Shown here one piece after another: positions 10,972 through 25,900 of a stretch of 64,000 nucleotides of DNA; the stretch's first letter is position 1, and every line of letters starts with the position of its first letter. The notes below the pieces were generated by a model. That model was not told where the DNA came from. It saw only the letters and a list, made by a program, of their open reading frames with translations, and searched no databases. A program made the position numbers and the translations under genes. The DNA comes from Acanthococcus lagerstroemiae (Eukaryota; Arthropoda; Insecta; Hemiptera; Eriococcidae): the NCBI GenBank assembly GCA_031841125.1, contig CM063113.1, positions 18,497,312-18,561,311 of the forward strand, given 5' to 3'.

Positions 10972-13900
10972 GTAAGTGCAGTTTGAGTACCATATACATC
11001 TCATGTGATTCATTCGCAAATTAAAAGGTGGTCCCTGATTCTGTAGAGGTCGCTTTCGGTTATCAAATTTTCTCAATATAAATCGCGAAAACCAGTTTAA
11101 ATGTAGGCAGGATACTTTCAGCCTCGAATTGAAATTTATAGCCTGAGTCCGAACTTCCCGTGGTGGGGGTGTACCGGTGTATATACAACCCCTGAAACAA
11201 GTGCCGATATCGACATTAAGCTCGACATTTTAATTTAGTAATTTCTGATTTCTTATGCTGTTGCTTAGAAATCGTTAGCTGATATCGCACTAGCCTAGAA
11301 TTACATCATTTCGAATTAATTACCAATAAGAATAACGGTAGTATTAGTCATATTGACCAGTCAACACGTTTGCCACTATAGAAGTTTAGGATCGATAATT
11401 CAGTTGGTAACTGATATAGAATTTTATAAAGAAGAACTTATGGGATAGTCGATATTATATTTGAAGGGTAAAGAATCAAAACTCACATTTACCATTTTAC
11501 TGCAAGGACGCAAATAGGTGAAATACTGTACACGGGTGCAGGAATATCTTTGCTGCGCCTGCGAACGTGGAGGATGTTATACATATCGCACATTCACAGG
11601 CGCAGTAAAGATATTCCTGCGCCCGTGTACAGTATTTTGCCTATTTGTGCCCTTGAAGTGAAATGGCAAATGTGAGTTTTGATCTTTTACCCTTCTTTTC
11701 TTCTAGACGAGAAACTTGCGGATGTCGATATTGAATATGTAATGGAAAAACTTATTAGCATCAAGTCGAAACAGAAATAGGAAAATCAGGTGACTCGATA
11801 ACAAAATCGAAGTCTGTTTGGAAATCTATGTCAATTTTTCCATCAGTATTTGAGTAGTTGAAGTCGACAAAAATTGGTGGTTACCGATACATTTTTCTGT
11901 GCATAATTTGGTACCGACTTTCTCATTGTCTCTTGAGTAGCAGAAGTTGCAAAAAAAGTTCTGGTGGCCGAATTGGTTTACCATACCTAATTTGATACCC
12001 ACTTGTTCATCAGATTTTGACTAGCAAAAGATGTCAATGTTGACAATGGTATCAATTTCAACTTGACTTTTTAGTCGACTTTACATGTCCAATTCGACAA
12101 ATTTGTCGTGTCAGAAAAATGACCAATCATAAATATTAACGTCGACTTTTGTATTGACAAAGCGTCGACTTTTGTACAGACCAAAGTGTTGACTTTTGTA
12201 CAGGTCAAAAGTGTTGACTTTTATACAGACCATGTCGACTTTAGCACAGACAAGTGTCAACTTTTGTGCTTTAAAAAAATGTATTGACTTCCATATCAAC
12301 AGTAGTGTCAACTTTTACATTATCTGCGTTTTATGAGACGAGTTATAAAATATGTATTAGTCATTCTATTCATTGATGCTCAAATTGAAAAAAGTGTTGA
12401 CTGAAAGGGCTGACAAAAGTGTTGATTTTTTATTGACCAGTGTTTTGTCTAGTGCACTGAAAAAGTGTTAATTTTTGCATTGACAGAAGAGTCGATTTTC
12501 TTACTGACAAAAGTGTCAACTTCAGTATCAACAAAAGTGTCCTTTTTTTGCCAAAAAAGTATTGACTTCTGTATCAACAATCGTGTCGACTTTTATATAG
12601 ACTGCGTTTTATTACAGGAATTATAAAATATTAATCATTCTGTCCGTCAATGCTGAAAATTAACAAAAGTGTTAACTTATGTGTTGACCAAAATGTTGGC
12701 TTTATGTATTGACAAAAGTGTTAACTTTTGTACCGACAGAAGCATCGACTTTTGTACTGACAAACGTGTCGACCTTTGTACTGACAAACATGTTGACTTT
12801 AGCTCAGACAAAAGTGTCGACTTTTGTGTTTAAAAAAAAGTATTGCCTTCCATATCAACAGTAGTGTTGACTTTTACATTGTCTGCGTTATATGAGGGGA
12901 TTTATAAAATATCAGTCATTCTATCCATCAATACTTAAATTGACAAACATATTGACTTAAGTGTTGACACTTCAGTATCAACAAAAGTGTCAACTTTTTG
13001 CCAAAGAAGTATTGACTTTTGTATCAACAATAGTATCAACTTTTATATCATTGTCCGTGAATGCTGAATATTGACAAAAGTGTTGACTTTTGTGCTATCA
13101 AAAGTGTATGTGTTGACCAACATGTTGACTTATGTATTGACAAAAGAGTTGACACTTGTATTGAAAAAGTGTCGATTTTTGTACCAACAAGAGTGTCGAC
13201 TCTTGTGCAGACAAAAGTATTTATTTCTGTATCAACAGTGGTATTGACTCTTATATCAACTGCGTTTCACAAGAGGAATTATAAAATATTAGTCATTCTA
13301 TTCGTCAATGCCGAAAATTGTATTATTCAAGTTCTAGATACGTGTTAATTTGTGCGGAAGATACAAACATGCGCACTGCTTAGGTCAGCACGGCGTTACT
13401 CATTTAGATGAAAGCTGCTTGCATATTCATTGGTCGACCGTGAATTCGACAACTGTCTATGACATTTTTATACGATTCTGTTTTGTTTTTCGGTTGATGA
13501 ATAAATTAATCAAACAAGTTCAGTGCTGTGTTCCGATTTTCGGACAAGGGCACATCCGCAGCTAGAGTTTGAAACAGGGAGTACGAGTGAAGAAGTTCGC
13601 ACTCTGCTCAACTCCGATTTTCTATATTGTAGTGATACGTCAGACCAGAAAAATTGATGAACAAGTTTGAGCCAATTCACTATCAAAACCAATGAGTGAA
13701 AGAAGTATACGAGCTGTGTAAAACTTGACTGATGAAGTGTTTGACTCGAGAAATGAGATGAAATGTTCTTACCTGTTTTCTCGTGTCATTTTCGGGCCCA
13801 ATAAAATGAACAAAAGGAACACACTGAAGAAATAGCAATTGAATCTCTTATTTCAAAAACGGAATAGTACTTTGCTTATAATTTGCTGTGTGTAACTAAT

Positions 13901-16900
13901 ATCAGGGTATCGGTATGTGTAATAGAGTGGAAAGGAAAACCGTTTTTTTTTTTTTTTAAGTTATATGGGGATTTGAGTGCGTTAAAGGTACCGTTTGGCC
14001 TGAAGATTTGTTTGAACTTGGTCAGTATTTAGATAGTGTATAGCGAATTCAAAGTTCTGGCAAAGGGCATGGAATTTCTAAATTCAAGTATCCCTTCATT
14101 CGAGTTCCGATATAACACGCGATTTGTCTTGATCTTATGTTCGTCAGTATACAAGATTTGGACTTTATAATGTATCTGTTATTTGATTCACATTACACTA
14201 AAACATGATATATAAATTCAGCTCAAATAACTTACAAGTTATTAACAAATTTTTCTCCAATGCGGCATCTCTCTTACCAAACTTGAGTATATTATTCATA
14301 ATCAAGTGATGTATTATAATGAGTCCTCATTTGAAAATAAGTGAATTTTTTGTACCTTTCGCTTGATCTTTGAGTTTGTTATGCACCCTCCATGTATCGA
14401 AAAATATTGAAATTTTTTTAATCATTTCATTTATAGATCAACATCCCCCCCCCCCCGAAGTGACAATCGATATTGGTACTACAATAATTGTATCTCAATA
14501 CTGATATGATGTGCTCTTTCAAAATATTGGCCTGTTTTACGATTACTGAAGCGTGTTCTCTATGATCCTAATGCTCATAATCATACGTAAACATTCTTTC
14601 AGGATGATCCAGAATGCCTACAAGCATCAAACAATCGACATAAACTGCGTGGACTCCTTAGGCCGAGGAGCGTTAAACCTAGCAATTGAAAGCGAAAATT
14701 TCGAAATGGTCGAGTTGTTGATCGTAATGGGAGTGGAACCCAAAGACGCCTTACTCCACGCCATCAACGAGGAGTTTGTCGAAGCTGTCGAACTGCTGCT
14801 AGAATACGAAGAAATTGTTTACAAAGATGGTGACAAATATGTAAGCGTCAACTATTTTCTTCAGCCCTCATTTGCCATAGAGTAGTATGTTCGCATTTTT
14901 CTCTAATTCACTTAAAGGTAAACCATTAACAAAAAGTTCTTCTTCGAATTCTGTAGAGCTGGGAGAAAGTCGATTGGAATACCGCTGTATTCACTCCGGA
15001 CATAACTCCTCTAATGCTGGCCTCACATAAGAATAATTTTGAAATATTGAAACTTCTATTGGACCGTGGTGCCACATTACCAATGCCGCACTCGATAGGG
15101 TGAGTAAAACAACCACGTAGCAACTCACCAGATTTCAACCTAGTTTTTCGGCCAGAAGGGAAGGGAGCTAAGACAGCCCTAACAGTCTCCTCGACGTCTC
15201 TGAAGCAATGCTCGGAAGGGCGGATTTCAGGGCTCGGGTTGAGAGAAAATTAGAGGGGAGGGGAGAAGAAAACAGAGACACTGGAAATATCTCCTGGAAT
15301 CCTTTGTAAGCTGAAATCTAATCCCTTAATTGATTTTTGAATCAAATTCTACAATATGGAAGTATTTACTGAGAAAATTTCAGACTTGTCATCATTAATT
15401 TTGAACAACTAATTCGACAGGTGTGGCTGTTCGAACTGCGCCCAGGAATCGTCCACTGATTCACTAAGGTATTCCATGTCAAGAGTAAATGAATATCGGG
15501 CCTTAGCTAGTCCATCGCTGATATCGTTGTCTAGCTACGATCCTATTGTTACTGCTTTCAAACTGTCCTGGGAGTTGAGAAATTTAGCCAGACAAGAGAA
15601 GGAATGTCAGAAAGAATACACAGTAAGCATATAAAAGTTAACCAGTGGTGGCGATCTAGGATGGAGGGTAACAGAGGAAGCGACTGCCATTCAAAAATCC
15701 TGGGGAATTACGCCTTTGAAGAATTGCTACTGAAATACAGTTTCTTCCACATTTTGAAAAAAAAATAAAAAATAAAGCGCATTTTGAGAAAATCTAATAA
15801 CAAGAACTTTTTTTTCTTGTTAATAAGCCCCCTCCCCTAATTCCATTCGAGAAGGTACAGATCGCCACCACTGAAGGTAAAACTATCTAGCATTTAGTTT
15901 AAGTTGGATATTTATCTAATTGCAAACACCTTAACTGAGATAAGACTGCCTTTTACTTACCAAGTGAAGTTATCGACAGGAACTTAGACGACAATGTCAG
16001 CAATTTGCGGTCGACCTGTTGGATCAAACTCGAAGCTCAGAAGAGCTAGCAGTGATACTGAATCATGATCAATCATCGAATCATGATCAATCATCGGAGT
16101 GCGACACTTCTAAAACTAATTTACTTCAGTTACCATTGCTACACCTGGCTATCAAGTATAAGCAGAAAAAGGTATTTATTGATATTTACCATGGACATAT
16201 GACATACTCTTCAGTCTAGAGTTTCGATCCTTTCAAGTGGCTGATGAGTGTGGTGGATGATGTACACGTACATGTGGTAGATAACGTATGTAATGATGAA
16301 GATCAGAACTTCCAGATTGATTGGGGAAAAAAGTGGTTTTAAAAGCAAAACAGCTTTTCTTTTTCAATCAATTGAAGCACAGGATGTAAATAAAGACAAG
16401 AACAACGTTCTTGAGAATACATTTTGGGGACTTTATTGAGGGTGGGGCTAAGAATGAGTTTGCCTCAAATGCCAGATTGGCGCATTTATGTTTGCAAAAC
16501 ACTGCCTCAAGTGAGGTTTTTGGCGTCAATCGAATCGACATTTAAGCCATGTGACTTGATTAGGATCCACTGTGATGGTAATGCAAGAAATCAAGCCTCC
16601 AGATAAACTTGCAAGATCTCTGTTCGTGTCTCAAGACCTTGCATTCATACTTATAGGTACCATGAATACCCGCTGTGAAATATCAATTTAAACCAACAGC
16701 TGAATTTCTTTTCAGTTCATAGCTCATCCTCACGTGCAACAGCTCCTATCCAAAATCTGGTACGACGGTTTACCAGGATTCAGAAGTAAATCGATACTCA
16801 ATAAATGTTACGAAGTTATATTCATCGCGATCTTATTCCCAGTGTATTGCATCTCGTATCTTATAAGTCCGAAGTCGGAGTTGGGCCGAACGATGAAGAA

Positions 16901-19900
16901 ACCAATTATGAAGTTCCTAGTCCACGTTACATCTTATTTATTATTCTTAGGTAATTTACCTTCATTTTTTCCTTGCGTCTCGGGTTCCAGTCCCACAAAC
17001 GTCGGAAAAAACTAGTGGTATTCGAATACCTCCACTAACATCCTAGCGAACACAGCGACTACACAGTATCAATCGAGGTGGAAAGATAGCGCGCTCTGTA
17101 ACTCCTCGCTAGTTCGAATGAACAATGTAGTACAATCGCAGGGCGTATTACCACCGGATCCAAAAAGACTGATACTGTCAGGTGCACGTTGCGGCCAGCT
17201 TACACAACGTCGTGAAACACGTGGCTAGTAAGCGAACTGCGGCTGCACATTCTTCGGCGCAGAGAAGGGAAACTCTCTAACGCAACAAAACCGTGGGGAA
17301 AGCAATGGTGAACTACCCCTACTAACCTACTAAGAAAGTTGCGCGTCAGGAACCGCGACCACCAGCACTCAGATATGAGTGAAAGGACTGATGATGATGA
17401 CCTTCATTTCTAAAGCTCATTTCCCGCGATATCGTATACAATAACAGGAATGCAGGCAAGTTCAAGAAAGTTGTAAGTTTAGAAGTGTGGTCCGTAACTA
17501 AATAGAAATTATTTGAACAAATTAATTTCCCACGGTGTAGCAAAGGTTGAAAATGTTAAAGGAGAAGTTCCGAGATAAATATACACGTGGAATATTGATT
17601 GGACAGAGGTGGACATGTAGATGAAATCAGCAGAGGTCATGTTGATATGATGTCCGTATGGAATATTGAGTGGATATTGAGTGGCCTGTTCAGGCTTTAT
17701 GTTTACATGAATTCTTTGTCGACTGAATAAGCGCAAATAAGGCTTGGGAGCTTAGCCTCCGCTTATCCCTTGAAAGCTTCCAAGTATGCTAAAACCTCCC
17801 AAAATCCGCTGAAAGCTTCCAAACCCGCTGAAAACCCGTCCAAAATATTGAAAACGCATACAAGCGAAAGCACTTTAGCACTATTTTGATACCCATGAGC
17901 CTCCTCCCATTTACAGTTGTCCGTTACGTTTATAATGATTTCCCTAGAGAACAAATAAACTCTATATATTTTTTTCTACATGGATATTATACGGTACATT
18001 CAAGGACGTACCGAAGAGTTTTGCCTGAGAGGCGGGGGGGGGGGGTAAAAATAGTGAAAGTCCCAATTGACTTGACTCAGAATTCCCAAGTACCAATACA
18101 AAAGAAGAAAAACCTTTTGACTTGTTGGATTTTTTCCCAACTTCAAAACTCAATTCACAAGTACCAAAGCGAAAAAAAAAATTAAGAACTTTTAACTTGT
18201 TGGATTTTTTCAACTCGCCTGACTGAAATGGCAAATTTTCCCAATTGTTGAGTGAAAAATTCCTACAAAGGGGGGAGGGGGGTGTAGGTCGGTACGTCCC
18301 TGGGTACATTAATGTGGACATGTGTTTCACGACAAATGGACAGCTAAATGAAAGGAAAAAAACTGAATTAGGATTAGAAAAGAGGAGGTCCTTCTCACCT
18401 GTGAGTGACTATGAGTGAAATAGATAGGTTTTTTTTGTTTTAAGGTGTGAGAACTGTTCCTTTTCTATCCTTTATTCTACTGCATGCCTGTCGTAAATAC
18501 CACGCTGTTGTAACATAGGGTAGCTTTGCAATCACGGGGCGACTTGGCACACGTATGTTTCCATTGCTCCTGGGAGCGCGAGAGAAAAACCAAAACGTGT
18601 GGCAACATTGACACCGGACTCATTGTACACCAGGATGTTGTAGATATTGTGTAAAACCAATTCGGTATAATTTCGCTATTTCCAGGCAGTATTATCAGGT
18701 TGTATGTGTAGAGCTCCGAAAAGCGTATACCAATTATATTTATTACCAAAATTGTTTCAAATAATGAGTGAAAATGAAAGGGAACTATGTGTTTGGTATC
18801 ATTACACGCAGAGATTTCATCGCGGTCTTGATGAAACTAAATTATTGTATATTAATCAGCCTAATAACGCAGAAATTGGTGAAAAACTGAAAAAGAAAAA
18901 ATGAAGGGGTGACTTTGCACACGACTGTCCATTTTTTTTTCAAGCCAGTAAGTGATCAGTTTTGATGACTTATTGCTAGTAAATAAAGAAGTACAAATCG
19001 GATGTTATGAATTTTAGAGGCATACGTTCGTGTATTAGGGTCTCGACCTTTGGAAGGAACGGTCTAATTCGATTCTTCCTGTTGATTTTCGGAATAAAGG
19101 AAGAGTACAGTTCTCATGGTCAATATTACTTGTTTTTTCTTCTGGTACATCTGTACCTATACGAATCTCGGACACTTTCCCGAATCCACCCTCCCAAAAG
19201 ACAGTTTTCCCGAAGACTAAACATGCCGAAAAACTTTTTTCCCGAATCAAAAATCCCAAAAGCGTTTTCCCGATGAAGGCTGAAATCTCGAAAGCGTTTT
19301 TTCCGAGTGGCTATGCTTCCAAAAAGTTAAATTCCAAATTCATTCTCCTGAATAACGTTTTTTTTTCTTTCTCCCCCCCCCCCCATACTCGAAGTTTTTC
19401 TTATGTAAAAAGGGTTTAAAATTGCCATGGAATGTGTATATTTTACTTAAAGAAGACAGTGTACGGTCAGAGAAGTCTCATAAATCGTTTAAAGCTAGTT
19501 GGAAGTACAAATATAAAAATAACTAAAGTAATAAACTAAAAGTTGTTTAAATTGATGGTTTTGTGAAGTAAGACTTGATAAATGTTTCCTGTCACATTAC
19601 TCTCTAACGTACATTATTGTATAACAAGCTACCTCACGGATCGCGAGGTAGTAACAGGGTGTTTGCCATTGGGACTGTGCAAATTGTAGAAGTGCTAGTG
19701 TAGAATAGGTATTTTTTGATAAGTGACCGGCGATTTGACGTCACTAACGTCTTCTTTTTCCCCTCGGGAATATAAAAGCTGATGACGTTACACGCACATT
19801 ATGGAAGTTCAAGGCTTCAAACTGTGAAGCTGCAGACTGCAATCACGCAGCAGACTTTGATCAATACAGAACATACACTAGAATATATTTCCATTTTCCA

Positions 19901-22900
19901 TTTCATTCATTCCAAGCGGCAAGCAGAAATCAAACACTCTACCTTTACAAGATAAATAAATTCAAAGGATATAAGTCCAACGAATTTCAGATACATGAGT
20001 TTCAATGAATATGAACTGATAACTGCTGATAACACTTCAAAGAGGGAGAGGAATTTTGTTTCGATTCAAATAAACGAGGAATTTTACTTCAATTCAAATA
20101 AAGTTGTGTTCTTGCATCAGAAAACGCACATTAACGTGTCCTTACTCCTTATTACAATGTTTATAAGATGCAAAGACATTAGCTCCATGCTCCACATCTG
20201 GTCACACAACGCGTGAAATATTCGTGACCCGTTCGAATGCGAGAAAGATAATCTTTCATTTCAAAAACAAAACGTGATCTGCCAATTATTTATTCACGTT
20301 TTATTCGTTAATTCCGCTACACGATTATAATAGAAGTTCAAATTTGTGGTTGAAGGCATGTTGACGGATTTGGCTGAATCCTCGTTCCTGATAACGAAAA
20401 GACAAAGGTAAATAGTCAAACGAGAAACTAAAATATTTGTGAAAGACCTGAAATAGAATACCAAAATTACCACTTACTTAATACTGCTAACATATTTATG
20501 AGACATAACTCACATCGCATTATTCCTTGGAAAATTTCCTGATAAGAGTACAATTCAACTGAGAACCCACCTACAGTAGAAAAGTACAAGTCGCACAATA
20601 CTGTCATGAATAAAATACAAAATTATGAAATAAAACGTAAACAAGTTGCATTTGTAAATCAAATAATCAAAAGCGTAATGGAAAGGATACATTCATAATA
20701 GTAAACTGACTTATCAATAGATGACAGCAGTTGACAGAGACTGCAAATGAGCTAAAACTGAACTATGAGCTGTAAACAATTCAGTCGTATTTAAAGAAAT
20801 GATGAAAATTCAATTGCAATAGGGTGTTTGCTTACAGCGCTCCGCGCGGCAAACACCCTAAAAATTAGAATTGATTTATTGAACTTCAATAATTCTTTTT
20901 TTTTTCTTTTTCGGGAAGTAATGACCCTGGGGTTTTTTGGGATTCAGGGAAGAATTTTTCGGGACATTTACTCGTTGGGAGAATTGTTTTTTGGGAAGGT
21001 GGTTTGGGGAAAATGATCGGGAACCTCTGTCAACTCTGATGAGAGGAGGCGGGAAGGGGGAGAATATCCCGGGCCCGGACTTTCAGGGGGGCCCGATATT
21101 TTTAAAAGGCCTGAATTTCAACGCTTACGGCTATATCATCAATCAATCAATTAATGAACCTTTATTGGTTAGGGCTACTTTACAGAACAGGAATGTGTGT
21201 CTCCCACGTTCTTCGCCTTCGTTCCGAACATACTCCTAGCTCATGGAGGGCAAAAGTACCCCTCACCTTCCCCCATTCCTTTCGGTGTTGGGCAATCCGG
21301 TGAAAAAGTTTTATTTTTGATGTAACCCTCGATCTCGTCCCTCCATCTAGTTTTTTGTTTTCCTCTGCTTCTTGTTTTATGACTCAGGAACGAGAAGGTG
21401 CCTTGGTAAGACAATCTACTTCATGTAGTCTCGCAACGTGTTTCCGCCCAGCCCCAATTTAGGTTTCTATTTAGTTGTACACAATTTTTACATTGGGAAG
21501 TTTTTCCCGGTTACTATCAGATTGATTTTGTCTTTTATTTTTATGCCTAGAATGGAGCGCATCATTTAGTTTTGGGTTGTTTCAGCTTTTTTGAGTAGTC
21601 CGGTAGTAGGGGACCAGGTGGGGGAGTCGTATGTGAGAATTGGTGCAACACACATGTTAAAAACTTGAACTTTTTGAATATTTTTAAAATTACCTTTGAA
21701 TCTAAAATTTTTTCCATGCCAGAGGGATTGTCCTAAATACGTTGTTTTTGAGACTACCACAAGCTCTTTGTTACCGACCAAGATTTTTTTTTTTTGAAGT
21801 TGTTATAATTTTGGATTTTTCAATGTTAATTATTGTTAGCCCTGTTAACTTTCCGCTTTCGTTTAGTTCTTGAATCATTTCTCCCAGCTCAACCAATGAT
21901 TCTGATATACGAACTATATCGTCAGTAAACCTCAGGTTTGAAACTTTAGTTCCGTTTATCTTAAGAAGCCTTTGTTTTTCTATTCTACTTGTCTAAAAAC
22001 TTCTTTAAGGCCATGTTAAAAAGACTAGGCGACAGCGGGTCCCCTTGACGAACCCCCTTTCTTATTCCAAAGTATTCTCCCGTTTTGTCTGTACTGATAC
22101 GACTTTCCGGACCCAAATACATTTCTTCTATTATTTTGGTAATTTGGTAAGGGACTCCCTGATTTTTTAGTGCTCGCATCATGTACTGATGATTCAAAAA
22201 ATCAAACGTCTTATTGTAGTCGATGAATGCCAAGTTTACATTCAGATTGTATTCCAGGGATTTTTCTAGAATTTGGTTTAGGGTGTGAAGATGATCTAGT
22301 GTAGAGTAATTCTTCCTAAATCCTGCCTGGTTTGGAGTTTGTTTTGAAGTTCCAAGTAGTTTTTTATTCTCGTTTCCACGAATTTGGAAAAGATTTTCGA
22401 GATTGTTGGGGACAGACTGATTGGTCTGTAATTTTTCGATTTGATGTCCATCCTCTTTTTTGAATCGTAGAATTACCTATACTAGAAAGTTTCTATGCTT
22501 TTGGTATTTCCCTGGGAAAACCAAATTTTGTTAAAGAGAGAGAGAGAGGTGAGTGCCTTGATCGTCTCCTCTCCTCTGTAGATAATGTGTTCGTTTTTCA
22601 TTCCATCACTACTTGGCGTTTCATTTTATTTATTTTTTTCAAATTCTTAACTATAGCCCTTATTTTCGAAGTTGGAAATGGAGGTTCCAGTTCGCATATC
22701 TCACTGGGTGAGCTGGTCAGAAATTTACTGTTATTCTTTGTTTCACATAAGTATAGGTTCTTGTAGAAGTCTGATGCTATTTTGATTATGTCGTACCGAT
22801 CATATGCTCTATTTCCTTTATTATCTAGTAAAAACGTGGTCAGTTTTAACCCAAGAGTCAAGTTCCTATTTAGTTTTTTCACATTTTTTGGGTCCTCTAA

Positions 22901-25900
22901 GATGAAGCTAATCAGGTCTGATCTCCAGCGATTCTCCTTCTCTGTTTGTACAGCTTTCATTTTTTATTTTTTTGATAGATACCATATTTAGCTTAACCTT
23001 ATCCTCGGAGTTTTTACTTTTTTGTGTAGAAATTTCCTTCTGTATCAGAGGTTTTCCAGGTTTTCCTTTGGCGAGGATGTAGCTGACTCTCGTTCCGTTC
23101 CATCCTTTTTCGGTGACTTTGAAATGTCTAGTATAGCCTCACATAAGGTTTCATAGTGATCTTCGACGCTTTGATAGATTCAGGTTATTCACCTTCTTCA
23201 AGGCTTGGTAATTTTAAGCTCGTAGCTTTCTATGTCATGAATAACGGGAGTTTTGTTTATTGTTTTCTTGCTATAGTACGACTTGTTCAATCTTAAGACA
23301 ATGGAAATGAGCCTAGGGTCGGTGACATATATTTACACTTATTTGAAACATCAAAATTTGTTATGTTTTTCTTATTCTGAGGTGCAAGGACGAAATCGAT
23401 TTGGTTTTTATATTCTTGATTGGGACTAATGCAAGTCCACTGTTTTTTTTTTTCTCTTGAAGAAGCCATTGACTACGTTTAGATCATGTTCCTGACAGAA
23501 CTCGATAAGTTTCTTACTTCTGTCATTTCGTTTTCTATATCGGTATATCCCGAGCAAGTGTTTTTCCTCTTCCCTGCTTGTGCCAATTTGGCTGTTGAAG
23601 CCGTCCATAATTACAGTTTTTGTTTTTAAATTTTGTTTAACATTTTGAAAAAAAGGGTTCCATTTAGAGGTTTGTAAAAGTTATCGATTTTCTCTTCTGT
23701 GGATGCAGAGAAGTAGGAGCACAGACCTGAATCCAAATCAAAATATTGTTTTGAATTTTTATTTTTAGAATAGCAATTCTATTCGATATCCCCTTTATTT
23801 CCAGAATATTGTCATTTAGTTTCGGGTTGATTACCCCCCCCCCTTAATTCTATATTATTTCCGAAATGATAGAATGTGAAGTTGTTTTTCATTTGATATA
23901 TAGCCTTTAGTCTTTTCTTCTAACTTCTGAAATTCCCAAAATATTTAGTTTCTCGTCTGCCATGGCTTCTATCAAGTTCAAATTTTCTGGATTCAATGTT
24001 CCTGTTGAAGTATCTAGTTTTGTTCTTCTTTTTAAGTGTGGTTTTTTATTTACCGGAAGAATTGATTTTTTTTATTGGGATTTGTGTTTACAAAGTTTAC
24101 GAGAATTTCTAAGTTCGGGGGGTGGGGGGGGGGTGGATGAGTTGTTATGGCCGTACACCACCTCGTTGGCCAAGCTTCTCGAGCGATACTGTACATCAAA
24201 TCAGCAATCACTTCTTACACCATGAAAGAAACCTCTTATCCCATAGTTTATAATTTTTTCCCATCGGACAAAAAAACAAAATTAAGTGGAAGAAGAGAAG
24301 TGCCCGTGGAAATTTCCCCCAGACCCTCTTTTTGTCTCTACGATGTTGACCTCTGTATACATAGTGCATATACATTGATTTGGAGTTATTTGGCACTTTT
24401 AATAAACAATGACAAAACACTACATTTTTACATATTTTTTTCTCGTGTAATCATGAACATGTGCAATGTCACCCCATTTCGTATGGATAGAAAGGGGGGG
24501 GGTCGTAATCTTTTGGATAATGTATTCCACAACGTTCCATTAAAATCACAAAAAATATCCTGGTTCTCTAACCCAGTTTTTATAGTCTGTGGAGTGTGTC
24601 AAACTTGAAAGTACATACAGACAAAAATGAGTAAATTTACCCCATGTGTAATACTGTCTACGTTCTTCCCATTTGACCTGACTTCCATCAGTTGGAAAAT
24701 CTGTGGCGTATGAGCCCTTACATGCTCTGTTTCAGTAGATGGATCCATCGGTAGTTTGATTGCTGGTTAGGCTATACATTGAAGAGTATTATAATTTCCG
24801 ATGATAAAATTAGCGTGATTGTAATTCGAACAAGGAGCACGAAAAACTTTCGAATAACAGATTTCACTCGGCGGAATTTTACACGAGGGTCCTTTATATC
24901 TTCTTAAGCTGCTTTATTTTCACTTTTACACGTTATAGCCTGTTGAGTTTTAATTTTTAATCATGCTACTAAATGAGAATTATATTAAGTTGAGAAATGC
25001 TTTTTGTGGAATTTTAAAAATTAATATCAGGCCTACGGATTCTGAATTCAATCAGTTAGCTTTCTTTCATGTAAACGCGCGGTTTTAATTTGAAAACGAG
25101 CTTTTTATGGTTTGTTAGATTTTGTATGGAGATCGATCGGCGTTTCCTAACAATGATTCGTTGATTCCTAAAATCAAAGCATTAATTAATTGAGAAGGGT
25201 GGGGTTCTTAGTTGTCAATCCGAAACTCTCGTTGAAAATACTTCACAATTCAGCGGTCCAGATGAGTGAAGTCTGTTCCCAAAATTGGTATAGTTCAGGC
25301 TTCCACTCAGCTGTCGGCTTTCATTTTTGCTCAGCAGCTTTAAACCGGAAACAGAGTATCCGAGAATCGTCATTTCTATCAATCGCAATTTGGAATACGT
25401 AACAAGTTAGTCAATTCTAATGTAAAGAAGTCTACCCACCAATCCCACCAGAGAACTGATGTTCCGTATCAAACTCGCGATTTTACATTTTTCAAGTAGG
25501 CCCAATGTACACATTAGCATTAGCCTACGCCTTTTTCTTCTTCCTCAGTCCGCTCGTCATCTGATGTCCTCTGAGGTAGACCTACGCCGCAAGTGCCAGA
25601 TGCAAAACCCATGCACGATATTAAAAACGACAGCTCGAATTAATTAATCTTGAAAAGATTTTTACTATCTTTCCGTTAAATTAATTTTTGTGTTTTTTTC
25701 CCCTTTTGGTCTTCGAATGTAGGTATATTAATTCTAGTCTCGCAGAGGGCCGAGGTACAGATCATCGAACTGCTGGGCACCGAACGAATGAAATCGAACT
25801 TGATTAAAGCGATGGAAAGGCAACGTGGAAATGCTCCCTCGTTTTTGGAGTGGGTTGTACTAATTTACGTTATTGGTAGGTGAAACTTTTTTGAAGTGCC

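Noticed and set aside
17379..17400. CTGATGATGATGACC as a second hammerhead core
   Set aside because: No GAAA box or stem II partner follows at the needed distance; it is a trinucleotide tail.
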